Shown: one piece after another, positions 1 through 7,231 of the stretch
Position numbering within the stretch: the first letter of the stretch is position 1
How the letters are laid out: every line of letters starts with the position of its first letter
Source: Blautia sp.
GTDB taxonomy: Bacteria > Bacillota > Clostridia > Lachnospirales > Lachnospiraceae
Reading direction: 5' to 3'
DNA: 14,687 nucleotides
Assembly (NCBI GenBank): GCA_017515945.1
Contig: JAFWDX010000247.1
Coordinates: forward strand, 1 to 14,687
Program-made: the position numbers and the translations under genes
Notes under the pieces: generated by a model
What the model saw: only the letters and a program-made list of their open reading frames with translations
Told to the model about the DNA's origin: nothing
Database searches by the model: none

Positions 1-8
1 GAGGAAAA

Positions 9-1499
9 ATGACCCAAAAACTGAAAGAACTGCAGAACTATCTTGAAAAGCTCAATCACTATCGGCGGATCTGCACCCTGCTGAGCTGGGACATGTATAC
101 CGCTACGCCCAGGCAGGGCTATGCAGAAATGTCTGACGCGCTTACTTATTTCTCTACAGAGGAATTCATGCTTTCCACATCGGATGAACTGTATGAGATC
201 CTCAAGACCCTGTCTGAGCCGGAGAAGTATGACACGCTTGATGAAGTGTGGAAGTATACGGTGCGTAAAATGAAGAAGGATATGGATGAGAACCGCCGTG
301 TGCCGAAAGACTTCTATGCATCCTATGTGGCGGCCCAGAGCGCGTCCATGAAGGCATGGGAAGAGGCAAAACGTGCGTCGGATTTTTCTCTCTTTGCGCC
401 GCACCTGCAGAAAATGATCGACATGACCGTGCAGATGGCTGCGTATACTCATCCGGGAGAGGAGACGTATGATGTCCTTCTCGACCAGTATGAGGAGGGC
501 GTTACGGCGTCGGACATTGACCGTGTATTCGCCGAGCTTAAGGAAGGACTGGTGCCGTTGGTACACCGGATCCTGGCTGAGCCTGCCCCTGCCTGTCGCT
601 TTATCGGACGGGAATTTGATCCTGACGACCAGAAAAAGGTACAGGATCTGCTCCTTAACTATATCGGCTTTAATATGGAAGCGGGTTATACGGCCCAAAG
701 TGAGCATCCGTTTACGCTGGGATTTGGCTCGCACGATGTGCGGATCACAAATCATTACTATCCGGACAACCCCGTCAGCGCCATCTTTTCCGCCATTCAC
801 GAAGGCGGACACGGGATCTTTGACCAGAATACCATGCCGGAGGCTTATGGCACACCGGCTGCGTCATGCGACAACATGGGCATCCATGAAAGCCAGTCCC
901 GGTTCTTTGAAAACATCCTGGGCCGCAGACTCTCTTTCTGGCAGCCCATCTACCCGCAAGTACAGGCGCTGCTGCCTGCACTTGCGGATATACCTGTGGA
1001 GGAATTTGTCCGGGAGACCTGCCATGTACAGGCCAGCATGATCCGGACGGAGGCTGACGAGGTCACCTATCCGCTGCACGTGATCCTGCGCTATGAAATG
1101 GAGCAGGCCATTTTCCGGGATCATGTACCCGTGGAACTGCTTCCTGAGCTCTGGAACCATAAAATGGAAGAATATCTGGGAATTTTTCCGGCAAATGATG
1201 CAGAGGGCATCCTTCAGGATATGCACTGGTCGGACGGCTCCTTCGGGTATTTCCCGTCTTATCTGCTCGGGAGCATTTATGACGGCATGTTCCTGGAGGC
1301 GATGGAAGCGGAGCTGGGCAGTCTGGATGAGATCCTCTCCCGCGGGGAAATCCTGACGATCACCCGATGGCTGAATGAAAAAATCCACCGGACCGGCGGC
1401 ATGGATAAGCCGAAAGACATTATTGCCCGTGTATGTAAAAAGGAGCTGACGGCACAGCCCCTGCTTGATTATTTCCGAAACAAATACCTTAATTCGTGA
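9..1499 (+). CDS. M32 family metallocarboxypeptidase (thermostable carboxypeptidase 1-like)
   Basis: This 496-residue cytoplasmic protein is a zinc metallocarboxypeptidase that removes C-terminal residues from peptides, probably in peptide recycling. The sequence shows the M32 HEXXH motif as HEGGH at residues 264-268 (zinc ligands H264 and H268, general base E265). The third ligand, E294, lies in the family motif HESQSR. Other M32 hallmarks are DMYTATPRQG near the N-terminus, HPFTLGFGSHDVRIT just before the active site, and TYPLHVILRYEMEQ downstream. The length matches the family (about 500 residues). There is no signal peptide or membrane segment. The start is supported by GAGGAAA at the very beginning of the window, so its promoter lies outside. 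The TGA stop is inside a 16-bp palindrome (1496-1511). The malQ gene follows after 52 bp and may be cotranscribed. The family call is secure; the substrate is not defined. Confidence 0.95.
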   Translation: MTQKLKELQNYLEKLNHYRRICTLLSWDMYTATPRQGYAEMSDALTYFSTEEFMLSTSDELYEILKTLSEPEKYDTLDEVWKYTVRKMKKDMDENRRVPKDFYASYVAAQSASMKAWEEAKRASDFSLFAPHLQKMIDMTVQMAAYTHPGEETYDVLLDQYEEGVTASDIDRVFAELKEGLVPLVHRILAEPAPACRFIGREFDPDDQKKVQDLLLNYIGFNMEAGYTAQSEHPFTLGFGSHDVRITNHYYPDNPVSAIFSAIHEGGHGIFDQNTMPEAYGTPAASCDNMGIHESQSRFFENILGRRLSFWQPIYPQVQALLPALADIPVEEFVRETCHVQASMIRTEADEVTYPLHVILRYEMEQAIFRDHVPVELLPELWNHKMEEYLGIFPANDAEGILQDMHWSDGSFGYFPSYLLGSIYDGMFLEAMEAELGSLDEILSRGEILTITRWLNEKIHRTGGMDKPKDIIARVCKKELTAQPLLDYFRNKYLNS

Positions 1500-1511
1500 C
1501 TGAACAGTTAC
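1496..1511. repeat. 16-bp palindromic junction element, copy 1
   Basis: GTGACTG-AA-CAGTTAC: 7-base inverted arms around AA, with one G-T position. It contains the TGA stop (1497-1499) of the carboxypeptidase. Related copies lie at 6243-6258, 9947-9962 and 10794-10809. Confidence 0.75.
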
Positions 1512-1551
1512 ATCGCGGGTATATAAAGTAATAGAAGGAGGCAACATAACA

Positions 1552-3402
1552 ATGCGTACAAGCGGAATTCTCTTCCCTGTTTTTTCCATTCCTTCCCGTT
1601 ACGGGATCGGATGTTTTTCAAAGGAAGCATACGACTTTGTCGATTTTCTCGCGCAGGCCGGCCAGGGCTGCTGGCAGATCCTGCCCATCGGACCCACCGG
1701 CTATGGCAATTCACCCTACCAGCCCCTTTCCGCTTTTGCGGGAAATCCTTACTTCATCTCACCGGATGATCTGATCAAGGATGGTCTGCTTAAAAGAGAA
1801 GATGTTGATGGCCTGTTTTTCGGCAGCGATGAGGAGAAGGTGGACTACGGCGCTCTGTACGAGAACCGCTTCACCATGCTTAAAAAAGCCTGTGACGCCT
1901 TCCTTGAGAAAAACGGACTGTCTGTACAGGACCTGATCGCAGATGTGGCACGCGCTTATTCGGCTCCGGTATCAACCCCGTCCCCAGTACATTCTTCGAC
2001 TGCGGACGGAAAGGCAGTAATGACTGCTTCGACTGCGGACGGAAAGGCAGCAATGACTGCTTTGACTGCGGACGGAAAGGCAGCAATCACTGCTTCAACG
2101 GCGTTACAGAACCTGACTGGAAAAATGGTTGATGGTGCTGCTACAAAAGCAACCCTTTCCGGAACAGCGGCTCCTTTAAAAAAGCAGACGGACAGCGGCA
2201 TTAGAGTTAAGGAAACCGCTGAGAAAGCATGCAGCTGCGATCCCTGGGCTTGTGAAAACGAAGCCGACGCGTTCAAGGCTTATATCCGCAAGGAATCCGC
2301 CTGGCTGGCCGATTATGCGCTCTTTATGGCGCTCAAAAACGCATTCGGCGGCGCTTCCTGGACCAGCTGGGAGGATGAACTGCGCACCAGAAAGCCGGAG
2401 GCGATGCAAAATGCTTTTCAGGAACACGCAGAAGAAGTCATCTTTTACTGCTTCCTGCAGTACGAGTTTGACCGTCAGTGGCATGCGCTGAGGGCTTATG
2501 CCAATAAAAAGCTGGTCCGGATCATCGGGGATCTGCCGTTCTATGTTTCCCTCGACAGCGCCGACGCCTGGGCACATCCGGAGGTTTTCCAGATGGATAA
2601 AGATCTGGTGCCGACCGTGGTCGCAGGGTGCCCGCCCGATGCTTTTTCTCCTACAGGTCAGCTCTGGGGCAACCCGATCTATGACTGGAAGGCACTGAAA
2701 AAAGTGGATTATGACTGGTGGGTGCACCGGATCGAGCGCAATTATGAATTCTATGATGTCATCCGGATCGATCATTTCCATGGCTTCTGTGACTACTATG
2801 CCGTTCCCTGGGGCGCTGAAACCGCTGAGCATGGTACGCTGGAAAAAGGCCCCGGAATCGATCTGTTCAATGTCCTGAAAGAGAAGCTGGGCAGACTCGA
2901 TATGATTGCCGAGGATCTGGGAAATGTGACGGAGGAGAACGTTAAGCTCCTGGAGGATACCGGATTCCCGGGGATGAAGGTCCTGCAGTTCGGTTTCACG
3001 AGCTGGGACAGTGTGTACCTGAATCACCGCCATATCCGGAACTGCGTCGTATATACAGGCACCCATGACAACACTCCGACCCGTGCATGGGTCGAGGAGA
3101 TCTCAGATGGTGAACGGGACTTTACACGCCGCTATGTCAATTCAATGAACACAGACTACGGTGCATTCACATGGGATATCATCCGGGAAGCGTATCGCTC
3201 CGTGGCGGATCTGTGCATCATCCCGCTTCAGGATTACCTGTGCAAAGGACGTGAATCCCGCCTGAATACACCCGGCACCGCCGACGGCAACTGGCAGTGG
3301 AGGCTGCGCCCCAACTTCCTTTCAAACGAACTCGCTTCGAGCATCCGTGGGCTGGTCGAGGTGTACAGCCGTGTGCCGAAGGCCTTGGATGAGACAGTGT
3401 AA
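1552..3402 (+). CDS. malQ: 4-alpha-glucanotransferase (amylomaltase) with a low-complexity insertion
   Basis: This cytoplasmic GH77 enzyme transfers alpha-1,4-glucan segments between maltodextrins in maltodextrin or glycogen use. The N-terminus carries the family signature, from GILFPVFSIPSRYGIG to LPIGPTGYGNSPYQ. Catalytic residues are visible: nucleophile D407 in RIDHFHGF, acid/base E454 in IAEDLG, and transition-state stabiliser D506 in GTHDNTPTR. The protein has 616 residues against about 500 for usual bacterial MalQ. The excess lies at residues about 130-240, a stretch rich in Ala, Thr, Ser and Lys holding three 11-residue repeats. The frame stays open across it, and family sequence resumes at about WLADYALFMALK, so it is an insertion and not a frameshift. 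The start is fixed by AAGGAGG at 1535-1541. It follows the carboxypeptidase by 52 bp; I see no strong promoter in that gap. Function is confident; whether the insertion affects it is unknown. Confidence 0.95.
   Translation: MRTSGILFPVFSIPSRYGIGCFSKEAYDFVDFLAQAGQGCWQILPIGPTGYGNSPYQPLSAFAGNPYFISPDDLIKDGLLKREDVDGLFFGSDEEKVDYGALYENRFTMLKKACDAFLEKNGLSVQDLIADVARAYSAPVSTPSPVHSSTADGKAVMTASTADGKAAMTALTADGKAAITASTALQNLTGKMVDGAATKATLSGTAAPLKKQTDSGIRVKETAEKACSCDPWACENEADAFKAYIRKESAWLADYALFMALKNAFGGASWTSWEDELRTRKPEAMQNAFQEHAEEVIFYCFLQYEFDRQWHALRAYANKKLVRIIGDLPFYVSLDSADAWAHPEVFQMDKDLVPTVVAGCPPDAFSPTGQLWGNPIYDWKALKKVDYDWWVHRIERNYEFYDVIRIDHFHGFCDYYAVPWGAETAEHGTLEKGPGIDLFNVLKEKLGRLDMIAEDLGNVTEENVKLLEDTGFPGMKVLQFGFTSWDSVYLNHRHIRNCVVYTGTHDNTPTRAWVEEISDGERDFTRRYVNSMNTDYGAFTWDIIREAYRSVADLCIIPLQDYLCKGRESRLNTPGTADGNWQWRLRPNFLSNELASSIRGLVEVYSRVPKALDETV
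1996..2103 (+). repeat. 33-bp in-frame tandem repeat inside malQ (3 copies plus a remnant)
   Basis: Units lie at 1996-2028, 2029-2061 and 2062-2094, each encoding a version of STADGKAAMTA (residues 149-181). A degenerate start of a fourth unit (TCAACGGCG) lies at 2095-2103. Units differ at only a few bases, for example GTA/GCA, TCG/TTG and ATG/ATC codons, which implies recent duplication. The unit length is a multiple of three, so copy number can change without breaking the frame. Confidence 0.9.
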
Positions 3403-3444
3403 AAGATAATCACTATGGAACTCTACTTGCGCGATCAAATAAAT

Positions 3445-3465
3445 GGAAAATGTACCAGATTTTCC
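3445..3465. other. Small hairpin between malQ and the DUF4250-like gene
   Basis: GGAAAAT (3445-3451) and ATTTTCC (3459-3465) form a perfect 7-bp stem with a 7-base loop. It is flanked by GCGCG-type sequence and has no T-run, so it is not a clear terminator. It may be a weak transcript-processing or attenuation structure, or chance. Confidence 0.3.
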
Positions 3466-3524
3466 GCGCGGTATATGCAGGGAATCATCCCCTATGTGGT
3501 TCCTGGAAAGAAGGAGGCTTCGAG

Positions 3525-3704
3525 ATGACATTGCCGAAGGACCCGTTTATGCTGCTTTCATACATAAATACCCAACTGCGCGACAATTACTCCACTTTTA
3601 AGGATCTGGCATCCTCCCTCGGAATATCCGAGGAAGAGATCCTGCAGCCGCTGGCGAAAGCGGGTTATCATTATGATGACAGACTGAACCGCTTTGTACA
3701 GTGA
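3525..3704 (+). CDS. DUF4250-like small protein
   Basis: This small soluble protein of 59 residues (MTLPKDPFMLLSYINTQLRD...) has no signal peptide, cysteine or membrane segment. The opening LPKDPFMLLSYINTQLRD and the end YHYDDRLNRFVQ fit the DUF4250 family of short Firmicutes proteins as I remember it; no biochemical role is established. The middle, FKDLASSLGISEEEILQPLAKAGYHYD, reads like a short helical, helix-turn-helix-like fold, so DNA binding is conceivable but only inference. I chose ATG 3525 because AAGGAGG (3511-3517) sits 7 bases upstream; an in-frame ATG at 3450 would add 25 residues that do not resemble the family and lacks a good site. It lies 122 bp after malQ. Its TGA stop (3702-3704) is the first three bases of a 58-bp palindrome. 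Confidence 0.8.
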   Translation: MTLPKDPFMLLSYINTQLRDNYSTFKDLASSLGISEEEILQPLAKAGYHYDDRLNRFVQ

Positions 3705-3759
3705 GTCAGAGGGACAGGTTCCTTGACTCATGAGTCAAGGAACCTGTCCCCCTGACTCA
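3702..3759. repeat. 58-bp near-perfect palindrome (REP-like), overlapping a stop codon
   Basis: Two 29-base arms (3702-3730 and 3731-3759) abut with no spacer and pair with one mismatch (the A at 3710 against the base opposite). Each arm is itself bounded by TGAGTCA and TGACTCA and contains GGGACAGGTTCC, which can form its own small hairpin (GGGAC-AG-GTTCC). The TGA of the upstream gene is the first three bases. No T-run follows, so it is not a canonical Rho-independent terminator, although such a stem could still impede transcription or protect an mRNA 3' end. Confidence 0.85.
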
Positions 3760-3766
3760 AAAATTC

Positions 3767-3795
3767 TTGATAAAGTACAATCCTTCCTATATAAT
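3767..3795 (+). promoter_or_regulatory. Sigma-A-type promoter of gpmI
   Basis: The -35 element TTGATA (3767-3772) and a perfect -10 element TATAAT (3790-3795) are separated by 17 bases. Transcription should start near 3802, giving a leader of about 50 bases before the gpmI start. The promoter begins 8 bases after the 58-bp palindrome. Confidence 0.85.
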
Positions 3796-3852
3796 CAAGA
3801 AGAAAATGATGTATCCGTAATTCCATTTAATATATGAAAAAAGGAGATCAAT

Positions 3853-5445
3853 ATGAAACAGAGACCGGTTGTACTGATGGTACTGGACGGCTATGGCCTG
3901 TCCGACAATAAAGAAGCCAACGCCATCGCCATGGCCAATACACCTGTGATGGATAAGCTCATGGCAGAATGCCCCTTTGTCAAAGGTTATGCCTCCGGCT
4001 TGGCTGTAGGACTTCCCGACGGACAGATGGGCAACTCAGAGGTCGGTCATATGAATATCGGCTCCGGCCGCATTATTTACCAGGATCTCACCCTGATCAC
4101 GAAGTACATCCAGGACGGCGACTTCTTCAAAAATGAAGAGCTCCTTCTTGCAATAGAGAACTGCAAAAAGAATCATTCGGATCTGCATCTCTGGGGCCTG
4201 CTTTCCGATGGCGGTGTCCACAGCCACAATACGCATCTCTATGCCCTTCTTGAGCTGTGCAAGAGGGAGAACTTTGAGGATGTGTATGTTCACGCATTCT
4301 TTGATGGCAGAGACACACCACCTGCTTCCGGCAAGGAGTACCTCCAGGAGCTGGTGGACAAGATGAAAGAGATCGGCGTCGGCAAGGTTGCCTCCCTTTC
4401 AGGCCGCTATTATGCCATGGACCGTGACAACAACTGGGACCGCATTCAGAAAGCCTATGACAGCCTGGTACTTGGCGAGGGCATCCTGGCCACCGATCCT
4501 GTTCAGGCCATGCAGGAGTCCTATGACAATGGCGTCACGGATGAATTTGTCGTACCTACCGTCATCACGGACGAGGCCGGCAAGCCCCTGAGCCTGGTGA
4601 AGCCGAACGACTCCGTTATTTTCTTCAACTTCCGTCCGGACAGAGCCAGAGAGATCACAAAAGCTTTCTGCTTTACGGATGAGGATATTGCCGCACAGCC
4701 CGGTGATCCCTCTGATACCAAGACGATCAAATTCCTTAAGCGCGCAAACGGCTTTATGCCGCTGACATATGTCTGCTTCAAGGACTATGACGAGACGATC
4801 CCCAACAAATATGTCGCCTTCAAAAAAGAAGAGATCGACAACACGCTTGGCGAATATCTCGCGAACCAGGGACTGAAGCAGCTCCGTCTGGCCGAGACCG
4901 AGAAATATGCCCATGTGACCTTCTTCTTTAACGGCGGTCTCGAAGAGCCCAACAAGAATGAGGACCGGATCCTGGTGAATTCGCCGGCCGTCGCCACCTA
5001 TGACCTCAAGCCCGAGATGAGCGCACCCGAGGTCAGCGAACGGCTCGACGCGGCCATCACCTCCGGAGACTATGATGTGATCATCATCAACTTTGCCAAC
5101 CCGGATATGGTCGGCCATACCGGCGTCCTGGAAGCGGCGATCAAGGCTGTGGAGAGGATCGATCAGTGTGTCGGTGCCGCCGTTGAAGCGGTCCGCAAGA
5201 TGGACGGCGTTCTCTTTATCTGCGCCGACCACGGCAACTGTGAGCAGATGGTCGACTATGCCACCGGTGAGCCCCATACGGCGCATACCACAAACCCGGT
5301 GCCCTTTATTCTCTTTAACTATGACCAGGCTTATACCCTGCGCGAAGGCGGCCGTCTGTGCGACATTGCGCCGACCCTGCTGCAGATCATGGATCTGCCT
5401 CAGCCTGCCGAAATGACCGGCCAGTCCCTGCTCGTGCGCAGGTAA
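3853..5445 (+). CDS. gpmI: 2,3-bisphosphoglycerate-independent phosphoglycerate mutase
   Basis: This cytoplasmic glycolytic enzyme interconverts 3- and 2-phosphoglycerate through a phosphoserine intermediate using two metal ions, usually manganese in Firmicutes. It belongs to the alkaline phosphatase superfamily. The sequence shows metal ligand D12 in VLDGYG, phospho-acceptor S62 in GNSEVGHMNIGSGR, H123 in the substrate-binding VHSHNTHL, and the DGRDTPP and SGRYYAMDRD motifs. It also has FNFRPDRAREI (R261, R264), metal ligands D418 and H422 in NPDMVGHTG, and D459 and H460 in ADHGN. The length of 530 residues is slightly above the usual 510. The start is supported by AAGGAG at 3841-3846 and a strong promoter upstream. 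It is the first gene of a probable operon: the membrane protein gene follows after 12 bp and the phosphatase-fold gene comes next. In many Firmicutes gpmI sits with pgk, tpi and eno; here it does not. Confidence 0.98.
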   Translation: MKQRPVVLMVLDGYGLSDNKEANAIAMANTPVMDKLMAECPFVKGYASGLAVGLPDGQMGNSEVGHMNIGSGRIIYQDLTLITKYIQDGDFFKNEELLLAIENCKKNHSDLHLWGLLSDGGVHSHNTHLYALLELCKRENFEDVYVHAFFDGRDTPPASGKEYLQELVDKMKEIGVGKVASLSGRYYAMDRDNNWDRIQKAYDSLVLGEGILATDPVQAMQESYDNGVTDEFVVPTVITDEAGKPLSLVKPNDSVIFFNFRPDRAREITKAFCFTDEDIAAQPGDPSDTKTIKFLKRANGFMPLTYVCFKDYDETIPNKYVAFKKEEIDNTLGEYLANQGLKQLRLAETEKYAHVTFFFNGGLEEPNKNEDRILVNSPAVATYDLKPEMSAPEVSERLDAAITSGDYDVIIINFANPDMVGHTGVLEAAIKAVERIDQCVGAAVEAVRKMDGVLFICADHGNCEQMVDYATGEPHTAHTTNPVPFILFNYDQAYTLREGGRLCDIAPTLLQIMDLPQPAEMTGQSLLVRR

Positions 5446-5457
5446 ATCGCAGATCAG

Positions 5458-6228
5458 ATGAACACAATAGAAATGTGGCGCCGGTTCTGGGGGGAAGGAT
5501 TTTTCTTCCTCCCTGTGCTGGCTGCGTATATCTACCTCGCCCTGCGCAAGCGCAGGGCGCCTTTTGTAAAAGAGCTGCTTATTTTCAGCGGACTTTTACT
5601 GATGTTTTTTTTCCTTCCCCCGGTTTACGCGGTGATCAGACGTATGACCGGTGAGTCGGTATACTGGCGGCTTTTGTGGGTTCTTCCCTTTTTTCCCCTG
5701 ACGGCGTGCGCGGCGGTACATCTTTCCCGCGAAGCAGGAACCGTCGTTTTGCGCGCCGTACTCATACTGGCTGCCTGCGTCTGCATTGCACTGTCGGGGA
5801 AGAGCATCCTTGCCGGAAATACCTATGAACGCGTCCACAACAATCAGCAGGTGCCTGATCTCGCGGCCGGGCTTTGCGCCATGATCGATGCCGACCGGGA
5901 GGGACGGGAGGTCCTCGTGGCGGCCAATGATACGCTCGCTGCCTTCATCCGGGTCTGTGATCCCGCGCTCCTGATGCCTTATGGCCGGGCAAAGCACGGC
6001 GCTGCAACCCGTGAGGCCGTCTGGGTCTATACCCTGCTGAACCAGGCTCCGGACTGTGACTGGCGGCTCCTGGCCCGCAAAGCCGATACGGCCGGGATCG
6101 ATTATCTGATCGCGGCATCGCCCACCAAAAAGGGGATCAGATATCTCAGACGCAGGGGTTATGAGATCCTGGGCAGCGTGGAGGACAGCACGGTTTTTGT
6201 ACAGCGTAAGGAATATGAGAAAGGGTAA
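5458..6228 (+). CDS. Membrane protein of unknown function with a C-terminal soluble domain
   Basis: I do not recognise a named family for this 256-residue protein. Four hydrophobic segments are visible at about residues 14-29, 39-60, 68-89 and 93-114. A soluble region of about 140 residues follows and ends in a charged tail. The YWRLLWVLPFFPL segment resembles the closing part of large multi-spanning membrane proteins in Clostridia, so this could be a short relative or a remnant of one. The tail has alternating hydrophobic strands and helices (EVLVAAND, GIDYLIAASPTKKGIRYLRRRGYEILGSVEDSTVFVQR), like a small Rossmann-like domain. The start ATG 5458 lies 12 bp after gpmI with only a weak ribosome site, suggesting translation tied to gpmI. 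The next gene starts 44 bp later. Membrane location is well supported; function is unknown. Confidence 0.7.
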   Translation: MNTIEMWRRFWGEGFFFLPVLAAYIYLALRKRRAPFVKELLIFSGLLLMFFFLPPVYAVIRRMTGESVYWRLLWVLPFFPLTACAAVHLSREAGTVVLRAVLILAACVCIALSGKSILAGNTYERVHNNQQVPDLAAGLCAMIDADREGREVLVAANDTLAAFIRVCDPALLMPYGRAKHGAATREAVWVYTLLNQAPDCDWRLLARKADTAGIDYLIAASPTKKGIRYLRRRGYEILGSVEDSTVFVQRKEYEKG

Positions 6229-6242
6229 CTGTGAAGGAGCTT

Positions 6243-6258
6243 GTGACTGATCAGTTAC
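6243..6258. repeat. 16-bp palindromic junction element, copy 2
   Basis: GTGACTG-AT-CAGTTAC: the same arms as copy 1, with AT in the centre. It lies between the membrane protein stop and the phosphatase start, directly before the ribosome site of the latter. Here it does not supply a stop codon. Confidence 0.7.
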
Positions 6259-6272
6259 GAGAAAGGACGTTT

Positions 6273-7007
6273 ATGAAAATTCTTCTGATCCGACACGGGG
6301 ATCCAGATTATGAAAACGACAGCCTGACATCTGTGGGGCAGAAGGAGGCACAGGCTTTGGCCGCACGCATGGCAGGCGTGCCGATCGATGAGATTTATAT
6401 GTCTCCGCTGGGCCGCGCACAGCAGACGGCTTCTTACACCCTGCAGGTCAAGGGCATGACGGCAGTGACAGATGACTGGCTGCGGGAATTCGATGTAAAG
6501 CAGATCCTGCGTCCGGATGCAGGCGGCCGCAGAAAGATTCCATGGGACTGGCTTCCTCAGGACTGGACAAGGGATGAACGGTTTTACCGTGATGATGAAT
6601 GGTTCCTCAATGAGATCATGGAAGAGGCCGGCGTCAAAGAGTATTACGATCATGTCGTGTCATGCTTTGATGCACTGCTGGCATCGCATGGATATGTCCG
6701 CGAGGGCCGGTGCTATCGCGTGGAAAAGCCGAACACAAAGGTGCTGGCGCTTTTCTGCCATTACGGCGTTTCCTGCGTGATCCTGAGCCACATCATGGGC
6801 GTATCACCTATGACGCTGTGGCATGGGAGCTGCATGGCGCCGACGTCTGTTACCACGGTCGTTACGGAGGAGAGGCGCAAAGGCACAGCCAGTCTGAGAG
6901 CGCTCGGCATCGGCGATATCTCGCATCTGTATGCGGCAGGCCTGGAGCCTTCATTCGCCGCCAGGTTCTGTGAGTGCTGGGATAACCAGGACGAACGCCA
7001 TGACTGA
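6273..7007 (+). CDS. Histidine phosphatase family protein (dPGM/acid phosphatase fold)
   Basis: This 244-residue soluble enzyme belongs to the histidine phosphatase superfamily, which removes or transfers phosphate through a phosphohistidine. The sequence shows LIRHG with R7 and nucleophile H8, then SPLGRAQQT with R48, acid/base candidate E72 in WLREFDV, and the second histidine H163 in LFCHYG. These make an intact active core. A long insert of about 80 residues between E72 and H163, rich in Trp, Asp and Arg, exceeds what simple phosphoglycerate mutases carry. The substrate is therefore open: a sugar or nucleotide phosphate is as likely as phosphoglycerate. I chose ATG 6273 because GAAAGGA (6261-6267) precedes it and MKILLIRHG is the typical family start; an upstream GTG at 6231 would run through the 16-bp palindrome. 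It is probably the last gene of the gpmI operon. Confidence 0.9.
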   Translation: MKILLIRHGDPDYENDSLTSVGQKEAQALAARMAGVPIDEIYMSPLGRAQQTASYTLQVKGMTAVTDDWLREFDVKQILRPDAGGRRKIPWDWLPQDWTRDERFYRDDEWFLNEIMEEAGVKEYYDHVVSCFDALLASHGYVREGRCYRVEKPNTKVLALFCHYGVSCVILSHIMGVSPMTLWHGSCMAPTSVTTVVTEERRKGTASLRALGIGDISHLYAAGLEPSFAARFCECWDNQDERHD

Positions 7008-7097
7008 GAAGGTAAAATTTAGAAAAATTTTAGAACTTTATAAATTAATTAGAAACAGGACAAATATTCATCACAAATTTCCTGTATGATAAATACA

Positions 7098-7124
7098 TCT
7101 TAAGAGAGCGCCTGACTCTTAAGA
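7098..7124. repeat. Inverted repeat, 9-bp perfect arms
   Basis: TCTTAAGAG (7098-7106) and CTCTTAAGA (7116-7124) pair perfectly around a 9-base loop. Pyrimidine-rich sequence follows but no clean T-run. It may be a weak terminator of the phosphatase operon or an operator site. Confidence 0.5.
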
Positions 7125-7164
7125 CAAACTCTTTCCTTTCCCTAATAAAAAATAAAAGAACCGG

Positions 7165-7208
7165 AAACAGCCGTCCGCAGACAAGAAGCGTCTGAAGGCG
7201 GCTGTTTT
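7165..7208. terminator. Bidirectional Rho-independent terminator
   Basis: AAACAGCCG (7165-7173) pairs with CGGCTGTTT (7199-7207), and the inner CAGAC (7178-7182) pairs with GTCTG (7190-7194). On the plus strand the stem runs into TTTT. On the minus strand it is followed by T-rich sequence (complement of the A-rich stretch before 7161). It lies 157 bp after the phosphatase stop and 24 bp past the carD-like stop, so it mainly serves the minus-strand gene and may also stop the gpmI operon. Confidence 0.8.
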
Positions 7209-7231
7209 CATGAAATGAAGATCTGGTATGC

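Larger units (their letters stand above)
7008..7231. other. AT-rich convergent intergenic region
   Basis: This gap separates a plus-strand operon end from a minus-strand gene end. It is much richer in A and T than the flanking genes (for example around 7015-7095). It holds a 27-base inverted repeat and a bidirectional terminator, listed separately. No open reading frame with a ribosome site was seen. A TATGAT at 7085-7090 resembles a -10 element but has no matching -35, so I do not call a promoter. Confidence 0.6.

Noticed and set aside
864..1589. A 241-codon open frame on the minus strand across the carboxypeptidase gene
   Set aside because: It lies antisense to a gene with clear M32 motifs, has no recognisable domain and no ribosome site; it is a shadow of codon bias.
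1996..2103. CRISPR-like direct repeats
   Set aside because: The 33-bp units are directly adjacent without spacers and are in frame inside a coding region.
1930..2280. Frameshift or gene fusion in malQ
   Set aside because: The reading frame is open throughout and GH77 sequence resumes in the same frame after the insertion, so a simple in-frame insertion explains it.
2176..3066. A 296-codon open frame on the minus strand across malQ
   Set aside because: It is antisense to the catalytic part of MalQ, where D407 and E454 lie, and shows no protein family features.
4399..5286. A 295-codon open frame on the minus strand across gpmI
   Set aside because: It is antisense to conserved GpmI motifs; length alone reflects low stop-codon density in GC-richer codon positions.
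6231..6272. Upstream GTG start for the histidine phosphatase
   Set aside because: It would add 14 residues encoded through the 16-bp palindrome; ATG 6273 has a better ribosome site and begins with the family start MKILLIRHG.
7057..7090. Promoter ending in TATGAT at 7085-7090
   Set aside because: The only -35-like sequence (AGGACA at 7057) is 22 bases away, outside workable spacing, and no gene follows on the plus strand.
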